From NCBI RefSeq assembly GCF_021343995.1, contig NZ_JAJTTE010000008.1:62001-126000 (forward strand): a DNA stretch of 64,000 bases, in the 5' to 3' direction. The notes beneath the pieces were generated by a model that made no database searches, had not been told where the DNA came from, and saw nothing but the letters and a program-made list of their open reading frames with translations. The translations under genes were made by a program, and so were the position numbers. The DNA comes from Pseudonocardia terrae (GTDB taxonomy: Bacteria > Actinomycetota > Actinomycetes > Mycobacteriales > Pseudonocardiaceae). Shown here one piece after another: positions 9,202-17,651 of this stretch. Numbering within the stretch: position 1 is the first letter of the stretch; each line of letters begins with the position of its first letter.

Positions 9202-10632
9202 CTATTCACCGGCTGCACGGCGGTATGCCCCCACCGGTCCGCGCAGGCTCCCGTCGGTGTCCAGCGGCAGCTCGTCGTCGTCCGCGTCGACGTCGACCAG
9301 CTCCGTTCCCGCAGGCAGCGGGGGCGGCGGGGCCGGCTGGAGGCGCGGCAGGGCGGGCTCGAAGCCGACCTCGGCCGACTCGTCGCCGTCGACCGTGCGG
9401 CGCTTCGCGGGCAGCACCCCGACGGGCTCGCCGGTACCGCGGACACGGTCCGGCTCGCCGTCGTCGGCGGTCCAGTCCTCGTCGTCCTCGGCGTCGTCGT
9501 GCCCGGCGTCGTCGTGCTCGGCGTCATGCCCGTCGGCCGACTCGCCGGGCCCCTCGTCGTACCCGCGGTCCTCGAACCCACCGTCCTCGTCGTCCCGGGG
9601 CTCGACGGCGGCCTCACGGCCCCGGCGGGCCCGGTCGTCGAGCGCGGGGTCGTCGGCGGCGGAGGGACGGCGGGTGCCGGCCCCCCGGGCGGCGCGGCGG
9701 GCCCGGATCGCCTCCTCCAGGCGGACCTGGCGGCGCAGGTAGACCAGGTAGCCGACGAGCCCGAGGTCGACCAGGCCGTGCAGCCACCAGAGGGCGGGCA
9801 GCACCAGCAGCGCGGCACCCGCCGTGAGCACGGCCAGGACCAGCAGCGCGATCACCACGCGCTGACGGAAGGCGTAGCGGGCGCGGGCGGCCAGGGCGGC
9901 CGCCTCGGCGTCGAACCCGCCCCGGCCGGGCCGGAAGGCGGCCGGCGGGCGTTCCCGGCGCCGCTCCTCGAGGTCGTCGTGGTTCCGGGGCTCGTGCCGG
10001 GCCGGGACGGCGCCCCCGCCGTCGCGGTGCCGGTCCTCCTCGTCCCAGGAGTAGTAGCCCGCGGCGGCGTAGCCTTCGTCCGGGTCCCCGGCCACCGACC
10101 CGTCGCGGTCCCGCTCGTCGTCGGCCTCGTACAGGCCGGCCTCGTCCGCATCGGCCTCGTCGGTGTCCGCCTCGTCGATATCGGCCACGTCGGTGTCCGC
10201 CTCGTCGATATCGGCCACGTCGGTGTCGGCCTCGTCGATATCGGCCACGTGGTCGGCCTCGGCGGGGCCGTCCGGGTCGTCGTGCTCCCCGCGGTCGTCG
10301 CTGTCCTCGTGATGGTCCTGGTCGACGGGGAGCGCCGTGCCCTCGCGGTCCGCGGGCTCGTCCCGCTCGTCGGGCGCGGCCTCACGGGCGGCGGGCACAC
10401 GGGTCTCCGGGTCGGGTCCGGCGCCCGTCGCGAGAGTGCCGGCGGCCCGCTCGTCGTCCGTGTCCATCCCGTACACCTCCAGGGTCCGGTGCCGCACGGG
10501 CCGCGCGAGCACCCGGCCGGAGAGCGCGGCCGGACTGGGCCGCACGACCTCCTGCTGCCGTCGCGCGACCGCCGGGACGAGGATGAGCAGCCAGATCACC
10601 ACGAGACCCGCGAAGATCAGCGAGCTGGGCAC
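9202..10632 (-). CDS. glpR: GlpR-like membrane receptor for the gephyrin-like protein Glp
   Basis: 476 residues. N-terminal membrane helix (SLIFAGLVVIWLLILVPAVA) followed by the conserved RRQQEVVRPSPAALSGRVL segment, a very acidic Asp/Glu-rich middle with repeats, and a C-terminal helix pair (VLPALWWLHGLVDLGLVGYL) with YLRRQVRLEEAIRAR. In Corynebacterium, GlpR is the membrane partner of Glp and links it to cell division and polar growth. Here it is separated from glp only by rimJ, the same order as Rv0994-Rv0995-Rv0996. The start is GTG at 10632. Confidence 0.85.
   Translation of the reverse strand: MPSSLIFAGLVVIWLLILVPAVARRQQEVVRPSPAALSGRVLARPVRHRTLEVYGMDTDDERAAGTLATGAGPDPETRVPAAREAAPDERDEPADREGTALPVDQDHHEDSDDRGEHDDPDGPAEADHVADIDEADTDVADIDEADTDVADIDEADTDEADADEAGLYEADDERDRDGSVAGDPDEGYAAAGYYSWDEEDRHRDGGGAVPARHEPRNHDDLEERRRERPPAAFRPGRGGFDAEAAALAARARYAFRQRVVIALLVLAVLTAGAALLVLPALWWLHGLVDLGLVGYLVYLRRQVRLEEAIRARRAARGAGTRRPSAADDPALDDRARRGREAAVEPRDDEDGGFEDRGYDEGPGESADGHDAEHDDAGHDDAEDDEDWTADDGEPDRVRGTGEPVGVLPAKRRTVDGDESAEVGFEPALPRLQPAPPPPLPAGTELVDVDADDDELPLDTDGSLRGPVGAYRRAAGE
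10140..10250. repeat. 30-nt in-frame tandem repeat inside glpR
   Basis: The unit encodes DEADTDVADI and is repeated with little change for two full copies plus degenerate flanks, giving an acidic tract. Likely length-variable by slippage. Confidence 0.75.
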
Positions 10633-10871
10633 GGCTGCTTCCTCCCCCGAACGGCGCAGTCGAGACGCGTCCCCCTCCGGCAGCCGGAGCCAAGATCACG
10701 CCCGGAGACACCACCGTAGTGAGCCCGAACGTGGGATCCGGCGAGCGACGCGCCGTCATCACACCCGGGTTCCCTGATTCCCCCGAGACGGTTGTGACGC
10801 GTGGTGTACGAGTGAGCACTGTCCGCGACGACGCACCGTTCCGGGCGGCCGCGCCACCCGTCGGGGGCGGG

Positions 10872-11534
10872 TCAGGCCCGGGAGGCCCGCCCCTCCGCGA
10901 CCAGCCGCGCCGCGAGGCCGCCCGGTGGCAGCTCCTCGACGGTCTGCGCGAAGCAGAGGTGGTCCCGCCAGGCCCCGTCGACGTCGAGGTAGCGGCGGAA
11001 GAGCCCCTCCTCGCGGAAGCCGAGCTTGGTCAGGACCCGCAGGCTCGGCCCGTTCTCCGGGCGCACGGTCGCCTCCAGCCGGTGCAGGCCCACGGGCCCG
11101 AAGCAGTGGTCGACGGCGAGGGCCACGGCCGCCGTCGTGACACCCTTGTTCGTGACCCGCGCGTCGCACCAGTAGCCGACGTACGCCGAGAGCAGGGGCT
11201 CCCGCACGACGTTGCCGACCATCACCTGGCCGACCAGCCGGTCGTCGAGGGTGATCGCGAACGGCAGCGCCGCCCCGCGCCGGGCGGCCGAGCGGAGCAG
11301 CCACCAGCGGCCCGGCCACTCTCCCGCAGAGTTGCGCCGGGCCCAACCGCCCGGCGTCGACGGCTCCCACGGGATGAGGTGCCGCTGGTCGCGGATCCGG
11401 ATCTCCGACCAGGCGGCGCCGTCCGAGAGCTTGACCGGCCGGAGCTCGACCCGCCCACCCGGGACCTGCAGTGGTCCCAGCCGCGCCGGCCAGCCGGGGT
11501 GGCGCCCGGCGTACTCGGGCTGGGTATGGGCCAC
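10872..11534 (-). CDS. rimJ: GNAT N-acetyltransferase, RimJ-like
   Basis: 220 residues with a GNAT fold: VELRPVKLSDGAAWSEIR at the start, RLVGQVMVGNV, then YWCDARVTNKGVTTAAVALAVDHCFG with the acetyl-CoA loop region and LHRLEATVRPENGPSLRVLTKLGFREEG. This is the RimJ/RimL branch, which acetylates protein N termini or small substrates. GTG at 11534 is only 5 nt downstream of the glp stop, so it belongs to the galU-glp-rimJ cluster (Rv0995 equivalent). The real substrate is unknown. Confidence 0.85.
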   Translation of the reverse strand: MAHTQPEYAGRHPGWPARLGPLQVPGGRVELRPVKLSDGAAWSEIRIRDQRHLIPWEPSTPGGWARRNSAGEWPGRWWLLRSAARRGAALPFAITLDDRLVGQVMVGNVVREPLLSAYVGYWCDARVTNKGVTTAAVALAVDHCFGPVGLHRLEATVRPENGPSLRVLTKLGFREEGLFRRYLDVDGAWRDHLCFAQTVEELPPGGLAARLVAEGRASRA

Positions 11535-11539
11535 CGGGG

Positions 11540-12769
11540 CTACCGGCGGACGGAGAGCAGGGTGACGTCGACGCGCTCGTCCACAGTGACGTCCGTGGTC
11601 TCCTCGGGCACCGAGATGAGCGCGTTGGCCCCGGCGAGCGTGGCCAGGAGGTGCGTGCCGCCGGTGGCGAGGGGCTGCACGAGGTAGTCCCCCGAGGCGA
11701 CCTCGCGCAGCAGCCGGCCCCGCAGGTACGAGCGCCGCCCGGGCGGCGACGACACCGGTGAGGTCAGCCGCGCGGCCACCTGCCGGCGGTACGGGTCCGG
11801 CAGGCCGAGCCCGAGCCGGATCAGCGGCCGGACGAACACCTCGAACAGCAGCAAAGCCGTGGCCGGGCTCGCCGGGAACAGGAAGGTGGGCACGGCGTCG
11901 CGGCCGAGCCGCCCGAAGGCCTGCGACGAGCCCGGGGCCATGGCCACCCGGGTCGTGTCGATCTCGCCCAGCCCGGTGAAGGCGGCCTTGGCCTCGGCGC
12001 CGGCGTTGCCGCCCGCGCCGCCGCACACCACCACGACCTCGCTGAACGGCAGCAGGTCCTCCACCGCCGACCGCAGCTCGCGCGCGTCGGACCGCACCAG
12101 CCGCGGCGGGCGCGGGATCTCGGCGCCCGCCTCGCGCGCGGCCGCGGCGACGGCATAGGAGCTGACGTCGGGCACGTGCCCGGCCGAGGCCGGCCGCGAG
12201 ACGTCGACCAGCTCGTCGCCCATCGAGACGACCGAGACCCGCGGGCGCGGATGGACCAGCACCTTGTCCCGGCCTGCGGCGGCGAGCAGCGCGACCTGGG
12301 CCGCACCGATGAGGTCGTCCCGGCGGACGGCGACGTCCCCCGGCTGGATGTCCTCGCCGACCCGGCGCACGTACGCCGCCGACGGCACCCCGCGCGTGAC
12401 CTGCAGGCGCGCGGAGCCGGCGTCGGTGTGTGCGACCGGCAGGACGGCGTCGGCGAGCGTGGGCAGCGGCGCACCCGCGCTCACCCGCACGGCCTGCCCG
12501 GGCTGCAGCCGCAGTGGCTGGCGCGACCCGGCCGGGATCTCGCCGACGACGGGCAGCGCGACGGTCTCGGCCTCGCTCGCGCCGACGACGTCGACACTGC
12601 GCACGGCATAGCCGTCGATCGCGGCCTGGTCGAAGCCGGGCAGGGCTCGGGAGGTCACGACCTCCTCGGCGCTCCGCAGACCCTGGGCGTCGGAGATCGC
12701 CACGCGCACGGGCGCGGGTCGGACCGCGATCTCCAGAACCCGTTTGAGCTGCTCGTCCACACTCCGCAC
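11540..12769 (-). CDS. glp: gephyrin-like molybdotransferase Glp (MoeA1 type)
   Basis: 409 residues with the MoeA fold: N-terminal region with GFDQAAIDGYAVRS and GEIPAG, a MoCF-binding domain with MGDELVDV, SEVVVVCGGAGG and the KAAFTGLGEIDTTRVAMAPGSSQAFG block, and a C-terminal beta barrel. MoeA inserts molybdate into molybdopterin; the actinobacterial paralogue Glp has instead become a cell-division partner of GlpR and FtsZ. Its place between galU (4-nt gap) and rimJ/glpR favours that role. The canonical GGxS/T of MoeA reads GGAGGN here, and the Asp of the active region is altered, which fits a non-enzymatic function. GTG at 12769 is the start. Confidence 0.85.
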   Translation of the reverse strand: MRSVDEQLKRVLEIAVRPAPVRVAISDAQGLRSAEEVVTSRALPGFDQAAIDGYAVRSVDVVGASEAETVALPVVGEIPAGSRQPLRLQPGQAVRVSAGAPLPTLADAVLPVAHTDAGSARLQVTRGVPSAAYVRRVGEDIQPGDVAVRRDDLIGAAQVALLAAAGRDKVLVHPRPRVSVVSMGDELVDVSRPASAGHVPDVSSYAVAAAAREAGAEIPRPPRLVRSDARELRSAVEDLLPFSEVVVVCGGAGGNAGAEAKAAFTGLGEIDTTRVAMAPGSSQAFGRLGRDAVPTFLFPASPATALLLFEVFVRPLIRLGLGLPDPYRRQVAARLTSPVSSPPGRRSYLRGRLLREVASGDYLVQPLATGGTHLLATLAGANALISVPEETTDVTVDERVDVTLLSVRR

Positions 12770-12773
12770 GGCG

Positions 12774-13661
12774 TCAGTTTTCCAGCCGCTCCTGCAGCCA
12801 GGTGCGCAGGGACGCGCCGTAATCCGGGTGTTGGAGGGCGAAGTCGACGAACGCGCGGACGTAGCCGCCCGGGTTCCCGAGGTCGTGCCGACCACCCCGG
12901 TGGACCACGATGTGGACCGGGTGGCCCTCGTCGATGAGGAGCTGCACGGCGTCGGTGAGCTGCAGCTCGCCGCCCGCGCCGGGCTCGATCCGGCGGAGCG
13001 CGTCGAAGATCGCCCGGTCCAGCACGTAGCGGCCCGCGGCGGCGAAGGTCGAGGGCGCCTCCTCGGCGGAGGGCTTCTCCACCATCCCGTGGACCTGCTT
13101 GACGTCCGGGTCGCCGGTGTCGCTGACGTCGAACACGCCGTAGGGCGAGATCTCCTCCTTCGGGATGTCGAAGGCGCAGAGGACGCTGCCACCCTTCTCG
13201 GCGCGCACCTCGATCATCCGCTTCAGCACGCCCGTGGGCAGCACGATGTCGTCCGGCAGCAGGACCGCGATCGCCTGCTCGTCCTCCGCCAGGGCAGGCT
13301 CGGCCTGGGCCACCGCGTGCCCGAGGCCCTTGGGCTCGTACTGGTAGACGGTCTTGACCTCGATCAGCCCGGGCGCGCGCTGCACCTTCTGCAGCAGCGC
13401 CTCCTTGCCGCGGGCCTCGAGGGTCTTCTCCAGGTCGGGCGCGGCCTCGAAGTAGGCGGCCACGGACTCCTTGCCCGGCGAGGTGACGATCAGCAGCTGC
13501 TGGGCCCCCGCCTCGGCGGCCTCGGCGGCGATCAGCTCGACACCCGGGGTGTCGACGACCGGCAGCAGTTCCTTCGGCACGGCCTTGGTGGTCGGGAGGA
13601 AGCGCGTGCCCAGACCGGCGGCGGGGACGACGGCCGAGCGCAGGGCGGAGGGCTGGCTCAT
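12774..13661 (-). CDS. galU: UTP-glucose-1-phosphate uridylyltransferase
   Basis: 295 residues, normal for GalU. It makes UDP-glucose from UTP and glucose-1-phosphate for cell-envelope polysaccharides. Signature AAGLGTRFLPTTKAVPKELLP starts at residue 15, followed by YQYEPKGLGHAVAQAEP and GVFDVSDTGDPDVKQVHGMVEKP. It heads a cluster with glp, rimJ and glpR on the minus strand and is divergent from the folate cyclo-ligase gene with 34 bp between starts. Confidence 0.95.
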   Translation of the reverse strand: MSQPSALRSAVVPAAGLGTRFLPTTKAVPKELLPVVDTPGVELIAAEAAEAGAQQLLIVTSPGKESVAAYFEAAPDLEKTLEARGKEALLQKVQRAPGLIEVKTVYQYEPKGLGHAVAQAEPALAEDEQAIAVLLPDDIVLPTGVLKRMIEVRAEKGGSVLCAFDIPKEEISPYGVFDVSDTGDPDVKQVHGMVEKPSAEEAPSTFAAAGRYVLDRAIFDALRRIEPGAGGELQLTDAVQLLIDEGHPVHIVVHRGGRHDLGNPGGYVRAFVDFALQHPDYGASLRTWLQERLEN

Positions 13662-13695
13662 CCCGCGAGCCTATCGGCGCCGCTAGCGTGTCCGG

Positions 13696-14382
13696 GTGCT
13701 GGATCGTGAATCGCGACACGAACCGGGCTCCCGGACCGCCGGACCGTCCGACGCCGGGACCCGGGGTGACGGCACCGCGGCCTCCGACGTCGCCCGGCGG
13801 AAGGACGCGCTGCGCGTCCGGTTGCTGGCGGCCCGCCGCGCGCTCTCGGCGGAGCAGCGCACGGCCGCGGCCGAGGAGCTCCGCGGCCACGTGCTGGAGC
13901 TGGCGCAGGAGCTGCACGAGGGCCCGGTGTGCGCGTACCTGCCGATCGGCGCCGAACCCGGCTCCCTCGCGCTGCTCGACGGGCTGCGCGCGGCTGGGCG
14001 CTCGGTGCTGCTGCCCGTGGTCCCGCCGCGGCCCGGGCCGCTGGACTGGGCGGCATACACCGGCCCGGTCTCTCTCGGCCCCGGCCCCCTCGGGCTGCGC
14101 GAGCCCACCACGCCGCGACTCGGGCCGGCCGCACTGCGGACGGCGGTACTGGTCCTGGTGCCCGCGCTCGCCGCGGACCGGTCCGGCCGGCGCCTGGGCC
14201 GGGGCGGCGGCTACTACGACCGCACCCTCGGCGCCGTACCCCCGGGCGTGCCGGTGGTCGCGCTGTTGCACGACGGCGAACTGCTCGACGAGGTGCCCAC
14301 CGATCCGCACGACCGTCCGGTCACGGGTGTGGTGCTGCCGACTCCCGGGACCGTCGCGACGGGGAACAACGGGCGGGGCTGA
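13696..14382 (+). CDS. 5-formyltetrahydrofolate cyclo-ligase
   Basis: 228 residues; converts 5-formyl-THF with ATP to 5,10-methenyl-THF. Conserved pieces are RRKDALRVRLLAARRALS, CAYLPIGAEPGSLALLDGLRAAG and the nucleotide/folate loop RRLGRGGGYYDRTLG, followed by VPVVALLHDGELLDEVPTDPHD. GTG at 13696 gives a 30-residue disordered N-terminal extension relative to the usual start near ARRKDALR, so a later start is possible. The gene matches Rv0992c in neighbourhood. Confidence 0.92.
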   Translation: MLDRESRHEPGSRTAGPSDAGTRGDGTAASDVARRKDALRVRLLAARRALSAEQRTAAAEELRGHVLELAQELHEGPVCAYLPIGAEPGSLALLDGLRAAGRSVLLPVVPPRPGPLDWAAYTGPVSLGPGPLGLREPTTPRLGPAALRTAVLVLVPALAADRSGRRLGRGGGYYDRTLGAVPPGVPVVALLHDGELLDEVPTDPHDRPVTGVVLPTPGTVATGNNGRG

Positions 14383-14433
14383 CGGGTTATGCTGGCACTC
14401 GCTCATACAGAGTGCCAGTTTCCGGAGGATCAC

Positions 14434-14757
14434 GTGCCGACCTACCAGTATGCCTGTACCGCCTGCGACCACCGGTTCGAGGCCGTGCAGTCCTTCTCGG
14501 ACGACGCGCTGACCGAGTGCCCGGTCTGTGGCGGCAAGCTGCGCAAGGTCTTCTCCTCCGTCGGGATCGTGTTCAAGGGCAGCGGCTTCTACCGGACCGA
14601 CAGCCGGTCCGGCTCGAGCAGCGTGAGCTCCTCGAGCTCCTCGGACGGGGCGAGCTCCTCCTCGGAGTCCTCGTCCACGAAGTCGGACTCCGGGTCGGCC
14701 GCCAAGTCCGACTCCAGCTCATCGTCCACCAGCGCCCCGGCCGCAGCCGCCTCCTGA
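14434..14757 (+). CDS. FmdB-family zinc ribbon protein
   Basis: 107 residues. The N-terminal half is the FmdB zinc ribbon: PTYQYACTACDHRFE (CxxC), CPVCGGKLRKVFSSVGIVFKGSGFYRTDSR. The C-terminal half is a Ser/Asp-rich low-complexity tail. FmdB proteins are small putative regulators of unknown target. The GTG start at 14434 is supported by a strong GGAGG at 14424-14428. It follows the cyclo-ligase by 51 bp, the Rv0992c-Rv0991c order. Confidence 0.9.
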   Translation: MPTYQYACTACDHRFEAVQSFSDDALTECPVCGGKLRKVFSSVGIVFKGSGFYRTDSRSGSSSVSSSSSSDGASSSSESSSTKSDSGSAAKSDSSSSSTSAPAAAAS

Positions 14758-14764
14758 GGCCTCC

Positions 14765-14792
14765 GGGGCGGGAGTTGTCCACACCCCGCCCC
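14765..14792. terminator. hairpin after fmdB with a DnaA-box-like loop
   Basis: GGGGCGGG (14765-14772) pairs with CCCGCCCC (14785-14792). The loop carries TTGTCCACA (14775-14783), identical to the preferred actinobacterial DnaA box. Confidence 0.6.
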
Positions 14793-14854
14793 GTTCATCC
14801 ACAGGCTCGCGATCGCGCCGGGAACACACCTGTTCCCGGCCTAGCGTCGCGGCC

Positions 14855-15565
14855 ATGGCAGAGCGTCGCGCCCGGCCGGCCCCGAAGGCCGGCGCAGGCG
14901 GTTCCACCCGCGCACCCACCGGCCCGTCCGGGCCGGCCGAGGCGGTGGCCGCGTTCCTCGGCAGGGCGAGCTGGCGGCGGGCCGTCCTGGTCCGCCGGTG
15001 CCTCGCCGGGGTGCTCGTGGTCGTCGCCGCCGTGCTGGCCCTCTCCCCCGCCGGGGGTGGTCGCACGGCCGAGGTCGTCGTGGCCGCCCGGGACCTCGCC
15101 CCGGGGAGCGTCGTCGCGCCGGCCGACCTGACCGTCGCCACCTGGCCCGCCGAGATCGTGCCCGCAGGCGTCGTCGGCGTCGCGGCGGCCGAGGGCCGCG
15201 TCCTGGCCGGAGCGTTGCGCGCCGGCGAACCCGTCACCGACCTCCGGCTGGCCGGAGCCGCGCTGGCGGCGGCCGCCACCGGCATCCCCGACGCGGCCGC
15301 GGTACCGGTCCGCCTCGCCGACCCGGACGTCGCCGCGCTGCTCACCCCGGGTGTCCGGGTCGACGTCGTCATGGCCGCGCCCGAGGGCGGGGCGCCGACG
15401 GTGCTGGCCGACTCGGCGGTGGTCCTGACCGTGCTGGAGCCCGGCGGCGCCGCAGGTGGGAGCAGTGCCCGCACCCGATCGGCGCTGGTCGCGCTGCCGC
15501 GCGATCGTGCGACGTACGTCGCCGCCGCCTCGCTCTCCGATCAGGTCGCCGTTACGCTCCGCTGA
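14855..15565 (+). CDS. SAF-domain protein (CpaB/RcpC-like)
   Basis: 236 residues: charged N terminus, one membrane helix (VLVVVAAVLALSPAGG), then an SAF domain (TAEVVVAARDLAPGSVVAPADLTVATWP, AAEGRVLAGALRAGEPVT) and a C-terminal RcpC-like strand region. SAF/CpaB proteins are periplasmic parts of Flp pilus assembly in other bacteria; in actinomycetes a lone copy sits beside mscL without pilus genes, so the function is open. Confidence 0.82.
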   Translation: MAERRARPAPKAGAGGSTRAPTGPSGPAEAVAAFLGRASWRRAVLVRRCLAGVLVVVAAVLALSPAGGGRTAEVVVAARDLAPGSVVAPADLTVATWPAEIVPAGVVGVAAAEGRVLAGALRAGEPVTDLRLAGAALAAAATGIPDAAAVPVRLADPDVAALLTPGVRVDVVMAAPEGGAPTVLADSAVVLTVLEPGGAAGGSSARTRSALVALPRDRATYVAAASLSDQVAVTLR

Positions 15566-15612
15566 CGGTAGTGATCACGTAGGCCGACCCCGTCGGTCAC
15601 CGGAGGAGAACC

Positions 15613-16032
15613 GTGCTCAAGGGCTTCAAGGACTTCATCCTGCGCGGCAACGTCGTGGACCTCGCGGTCGCGGTCGTCATCGGTGCCGCGTTCACCGCGA
15701 TCGTCACCGCGTTCACCGGCAGCATCATCCAGCCGCTGCTCAACGCCATCACGCCGCCGGACGTGCCGGCGCTCGGCATCCAGCTGCAGGCCGACAAGCC
15801 CAGCACGCTGATCAACTTCTCCGAGGTCATCGCCGCCGCGATCAACTTCCTGATCGTCGCGTCGATCGTCTACTTCGTGTTCGTGCTGCCGATCCAGACG
15901 ATCAAGAACCGCCGCAAGCGGGGCGAGGAGCCGGGCCCCGCGGAGCCGACGGACGTCGAGCTGCTCGCCGAGATCCGCGATCTGCTCAAGGCGCAGGCCG
16001 ACTCCAGCAGCGTCGGCCGCCACCAGGCCTGA
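15613..16032 (+). CDS. mscL: large-conductance mechanosensitive channel MscL
   Basis: 139 residues, typical size. Opens under membrane tension during hypo-osmotic shock. LKGFKDFILRGNVVDLAVAVVIGAAFTAIV is the N-terminal helix and TM1 (shown in pieces: KDFILRGNVVDLAVAV), with TM2 INFLIVASIVYFVFVLP and a cytoplasmic charged helix ending in EIRDLLKAQ. GTG at 15613 has GGAGGA about 8 nt upstream. Matches Rv0985c in neighbourhood. Confidence 0.95.
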   Translation: MLKGFKDFILRGNVVDLAVAVVIGAAFTAIVTAFTGSIIQPLLNAITPPDVPALGIQLQADKPSTLINFSEVIAAAINFLIVASIVYFVFVLPIQTIKNRRKRGEEPGPAEPTDVELLAEIRDLLKAQADSSSVGRHQA

Positions 16033-16085
16033 CCCGCGGCCTTCCACGGCCCTGGGCAGGCCGGCCGCAGCGCCGGTGCCGAGAG

Positions 16086-16253
16086 CTACCGGTCGTGGTG
16101 CGGGGGGCGGTTCGCCCGGTACCACTCCTCGTCGCGCTCGCGCTCCCGGTCCGCCGGGCGCGGGTCCTCGATCTCGTCCCGGGTCACGTCGGGCATCGTG
16201 TCGCCGAAGATCTCCGCGAGCCGGCGGCGCACCCGATCCGGAAGTTCGGCCAT
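16086..16253 (-). CDS. small conserved actinobacterial protein
   Basis: 55 residues from the ATG at 16253: begins MAELPDRVRRRLAEIFGD, then a DEIEDP acidic patch and an Arg/Glu-rich tail with WYRANRPPHHDR. No known domain. Short length, charged composition and position between convergent mscL and the MT0933-like gene suggest a genuine small gene; function unknown. Confidence 0.6.
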   Translation of the reverse strand: MAELPDRVRRRLAEIFGDTMPDVTRDEIEDPRPADRERERDEEWYRANRPPHHDR

Positions 16254-16344
16254 CCCTCCATGGTGCCAGGCCACACCGGGCCCGGTTCGGTGCCACCATG
16301 GCCGTGGACGCCGGGTGACCGGGTGGCGAACACGAGGGGGCCCC

Positions 16345-16872
16345 ATGACCCTGCAGGACATGACCAAGGAACTGCTCGAGAAGATCAAGCCCTACCTGGA
16401 CCAGGCGCAGGAGAAGGCCAAGCCCTACCTCGACCAGGCGCAGGAGAAGGCCGGGCCGTACCTGGACAAGGCCTCCGAGAAGGCGGCGCCGTACGTCGCG
16501 AAGGCCAAGGAGAAGGCCGGCCCCTACGCCGAGCAGGCGCGGGAGAAGGCCGGCCCGCTGGTCGAGAAGGCGGCCCAGAAGGTCGACCACGCCACCGGGC
16601 ACAAGTACAGCGACAAGATCGGCGCCGTCAAGGGCAAGGTCGGCGACGCCCTCAAGCAGAACGGGACCGCCACCGAGGGCGCCGCCTCGACCGGAGCCAC
16701 CACCACCGGGTCCGCCACGGCGGAGCCCACCGCGCCCACCGCCACGGGCGCACCGAGCGCGACGCCGACGACCCCGGCCACGCCCTCACCGACGCCCACC
16801 ACGGCCCCGCCGGCCGGCGACGCCGGTGCACCCGGGGCGAAGCCGGGCAGTGGCCCGATGCCGCCCGGCTGA
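16345..16872 (+). CDS. MT0933-like antitoxin-type protein with amphipathic repeats
   Basis: 175 residues. The N-terminal 75 residues are repeated 11-residue amphipathic units of the form EKA-PYLDQAQ, predicted to form a long helix. They lead into HATGHKYSDKIGAVKGKVGDAL, which matches the core of the MT0933/Rv0909 antitoxin family, and a Thr/Pro/Ala-rich tail. No toxin gene is adjacent, so an antitoxin role is not supported here; LEA-like or membrane-surface binding is another option for such repeats. Confidence 0.7.
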   Translation: MTLQDMTKELLEKIKPYLDQAQEKAKPYLDQAQEKAGPYLDKASEKAAPYVAKAKEKAGPYAEQAREKAGPLVEKAAQKVDHATGHKYSDKIGAVKGKVGDALKQNGTATEGAASTGATTTGSATAEPTAPTATGAPSATPTTPATPSPTPTTAPPAGDAGAPGAKPGSGPMPPG

Positions 16873-16880
16873 CGGCTCAC

Positions 16881-16902
16881 GCCCGGGCGCTGCCGCCCGG
16901 GC
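16881..16902. terminator. perfect 9-bp hairpin between convergent genes
   Basis: GCCCGGGCG (16881-16889) and CGCCCGGGC (16894-16902) with loop CTGC. Lies between the MT0933-like gene and moaB2, ending both. Confidence 0.7.
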
Positions 16903-16916
16903 TCACCTCCGGCGCG

Positions 16917-17414
16917 TCAGGCGTCGAGGCTCGACAGCTCGCTGATGACGTGCGTGACCAGCGGCGACAACGTGGCCATGCCGTCGCGCACCGCGGCCCG
17001 CGAGGAGGCCAGGTTCACCACCAGGGTGCTGCCCGAGATGCCGACGAGCCCGCGGGAGAGCCCCGCGTCGACGGCGCCGGCGGCGAGCCCCGAGGCCCGC
17101 AGCGCCTCCGCGATGCCGGGGATCGGCCGGTCGAGGACGCCCGCGGTGGCGTCGGCCGTGACGTCCCGCGGCGACACCCCGGTGCCGCCGACGGTGATCA
17201 CGAGGTCGACGCCGCCGATCACGGCGGTGTTGAGCGCGTTGCGGATCGCGACGGCCTCGCCCGGCACGGTCACCGCGCCGTCGACCACGAAGCCGGCCTC
17301 CTCGAGCAGCTCCGCGACGAGTGGACCGGTGCGGTCCTGGGTCTCGCCATGGCTGACCCGGTCGTCCACGATCACCACGAGGGCACGGCCGAGCTGCGGG
17401 GTCGCCATCTCCAT
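16917..17414 (-). CDS. moaB2: MogA/MoaB-family molybdopterin adenylyltransferase-like protein
   Basis: 165 residues of a single MoCF-binding domain: RALVVIVDDRVSHGETQDRTGP, DLVITVGGTGVSPRDVTADAT and PGIAEALR, with SRGLVGISGSTLVVNLASS. The family adenylylates molybdopterin. ATG at 17414 has GGTGAG just upstream; ATG at 17408 is the alternative. The gene follows pepD at Rv0984's position next to Rv0983. Confidence 0.88.
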   Translation of the reverse strand: MEMATPQLGRALVVIVDDRVSHGETQDRTGPLVAELLEEAGFVVDGAVTVPGEAVAIRNALNTAVIGGVDLVITVGGTGVSPRDVTADATAGVLDRPIPGIAEALRASGLAAGAVDAGLSRGLVGISGSTLVVNLASSRAAVRDGMATLSPLVTHVISELSSLDA

Positions 17415-17651
17415 GCGCTCACCGTAGTGGGCCCGGCACCGGGCGGCGCCTCGGGTGGTGGGTTCGGGCCCGCCCGGACAGGGCGGGACCGCGCCGGCAC
17501 TGGGAGGGGGTGCCGGCACCGACGCGGACCCTGTGTCCGGGTCGCGGGGCACCACGACACGGACACCTCCATCATGACCCGAAACGCGGGCCCCGCGCCG
17601 CTCCCGGGCCGGATCTGCGCCGGTTGACACTCGCGGATCCCCCGGCGGTAG

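Noticed and set aside
12655-14472. Minus-strand frame of 605 codons over galU and the cyclo-ligase
   Set aside because: Composition is shadow-like and it conflicts with well-identified genes.
16345-16872. Toxin-antitoxin pair
   Set aside because: Only the MT0933-like part is present; neighbours moaB2 and the 55-residue gene show no toxin features.
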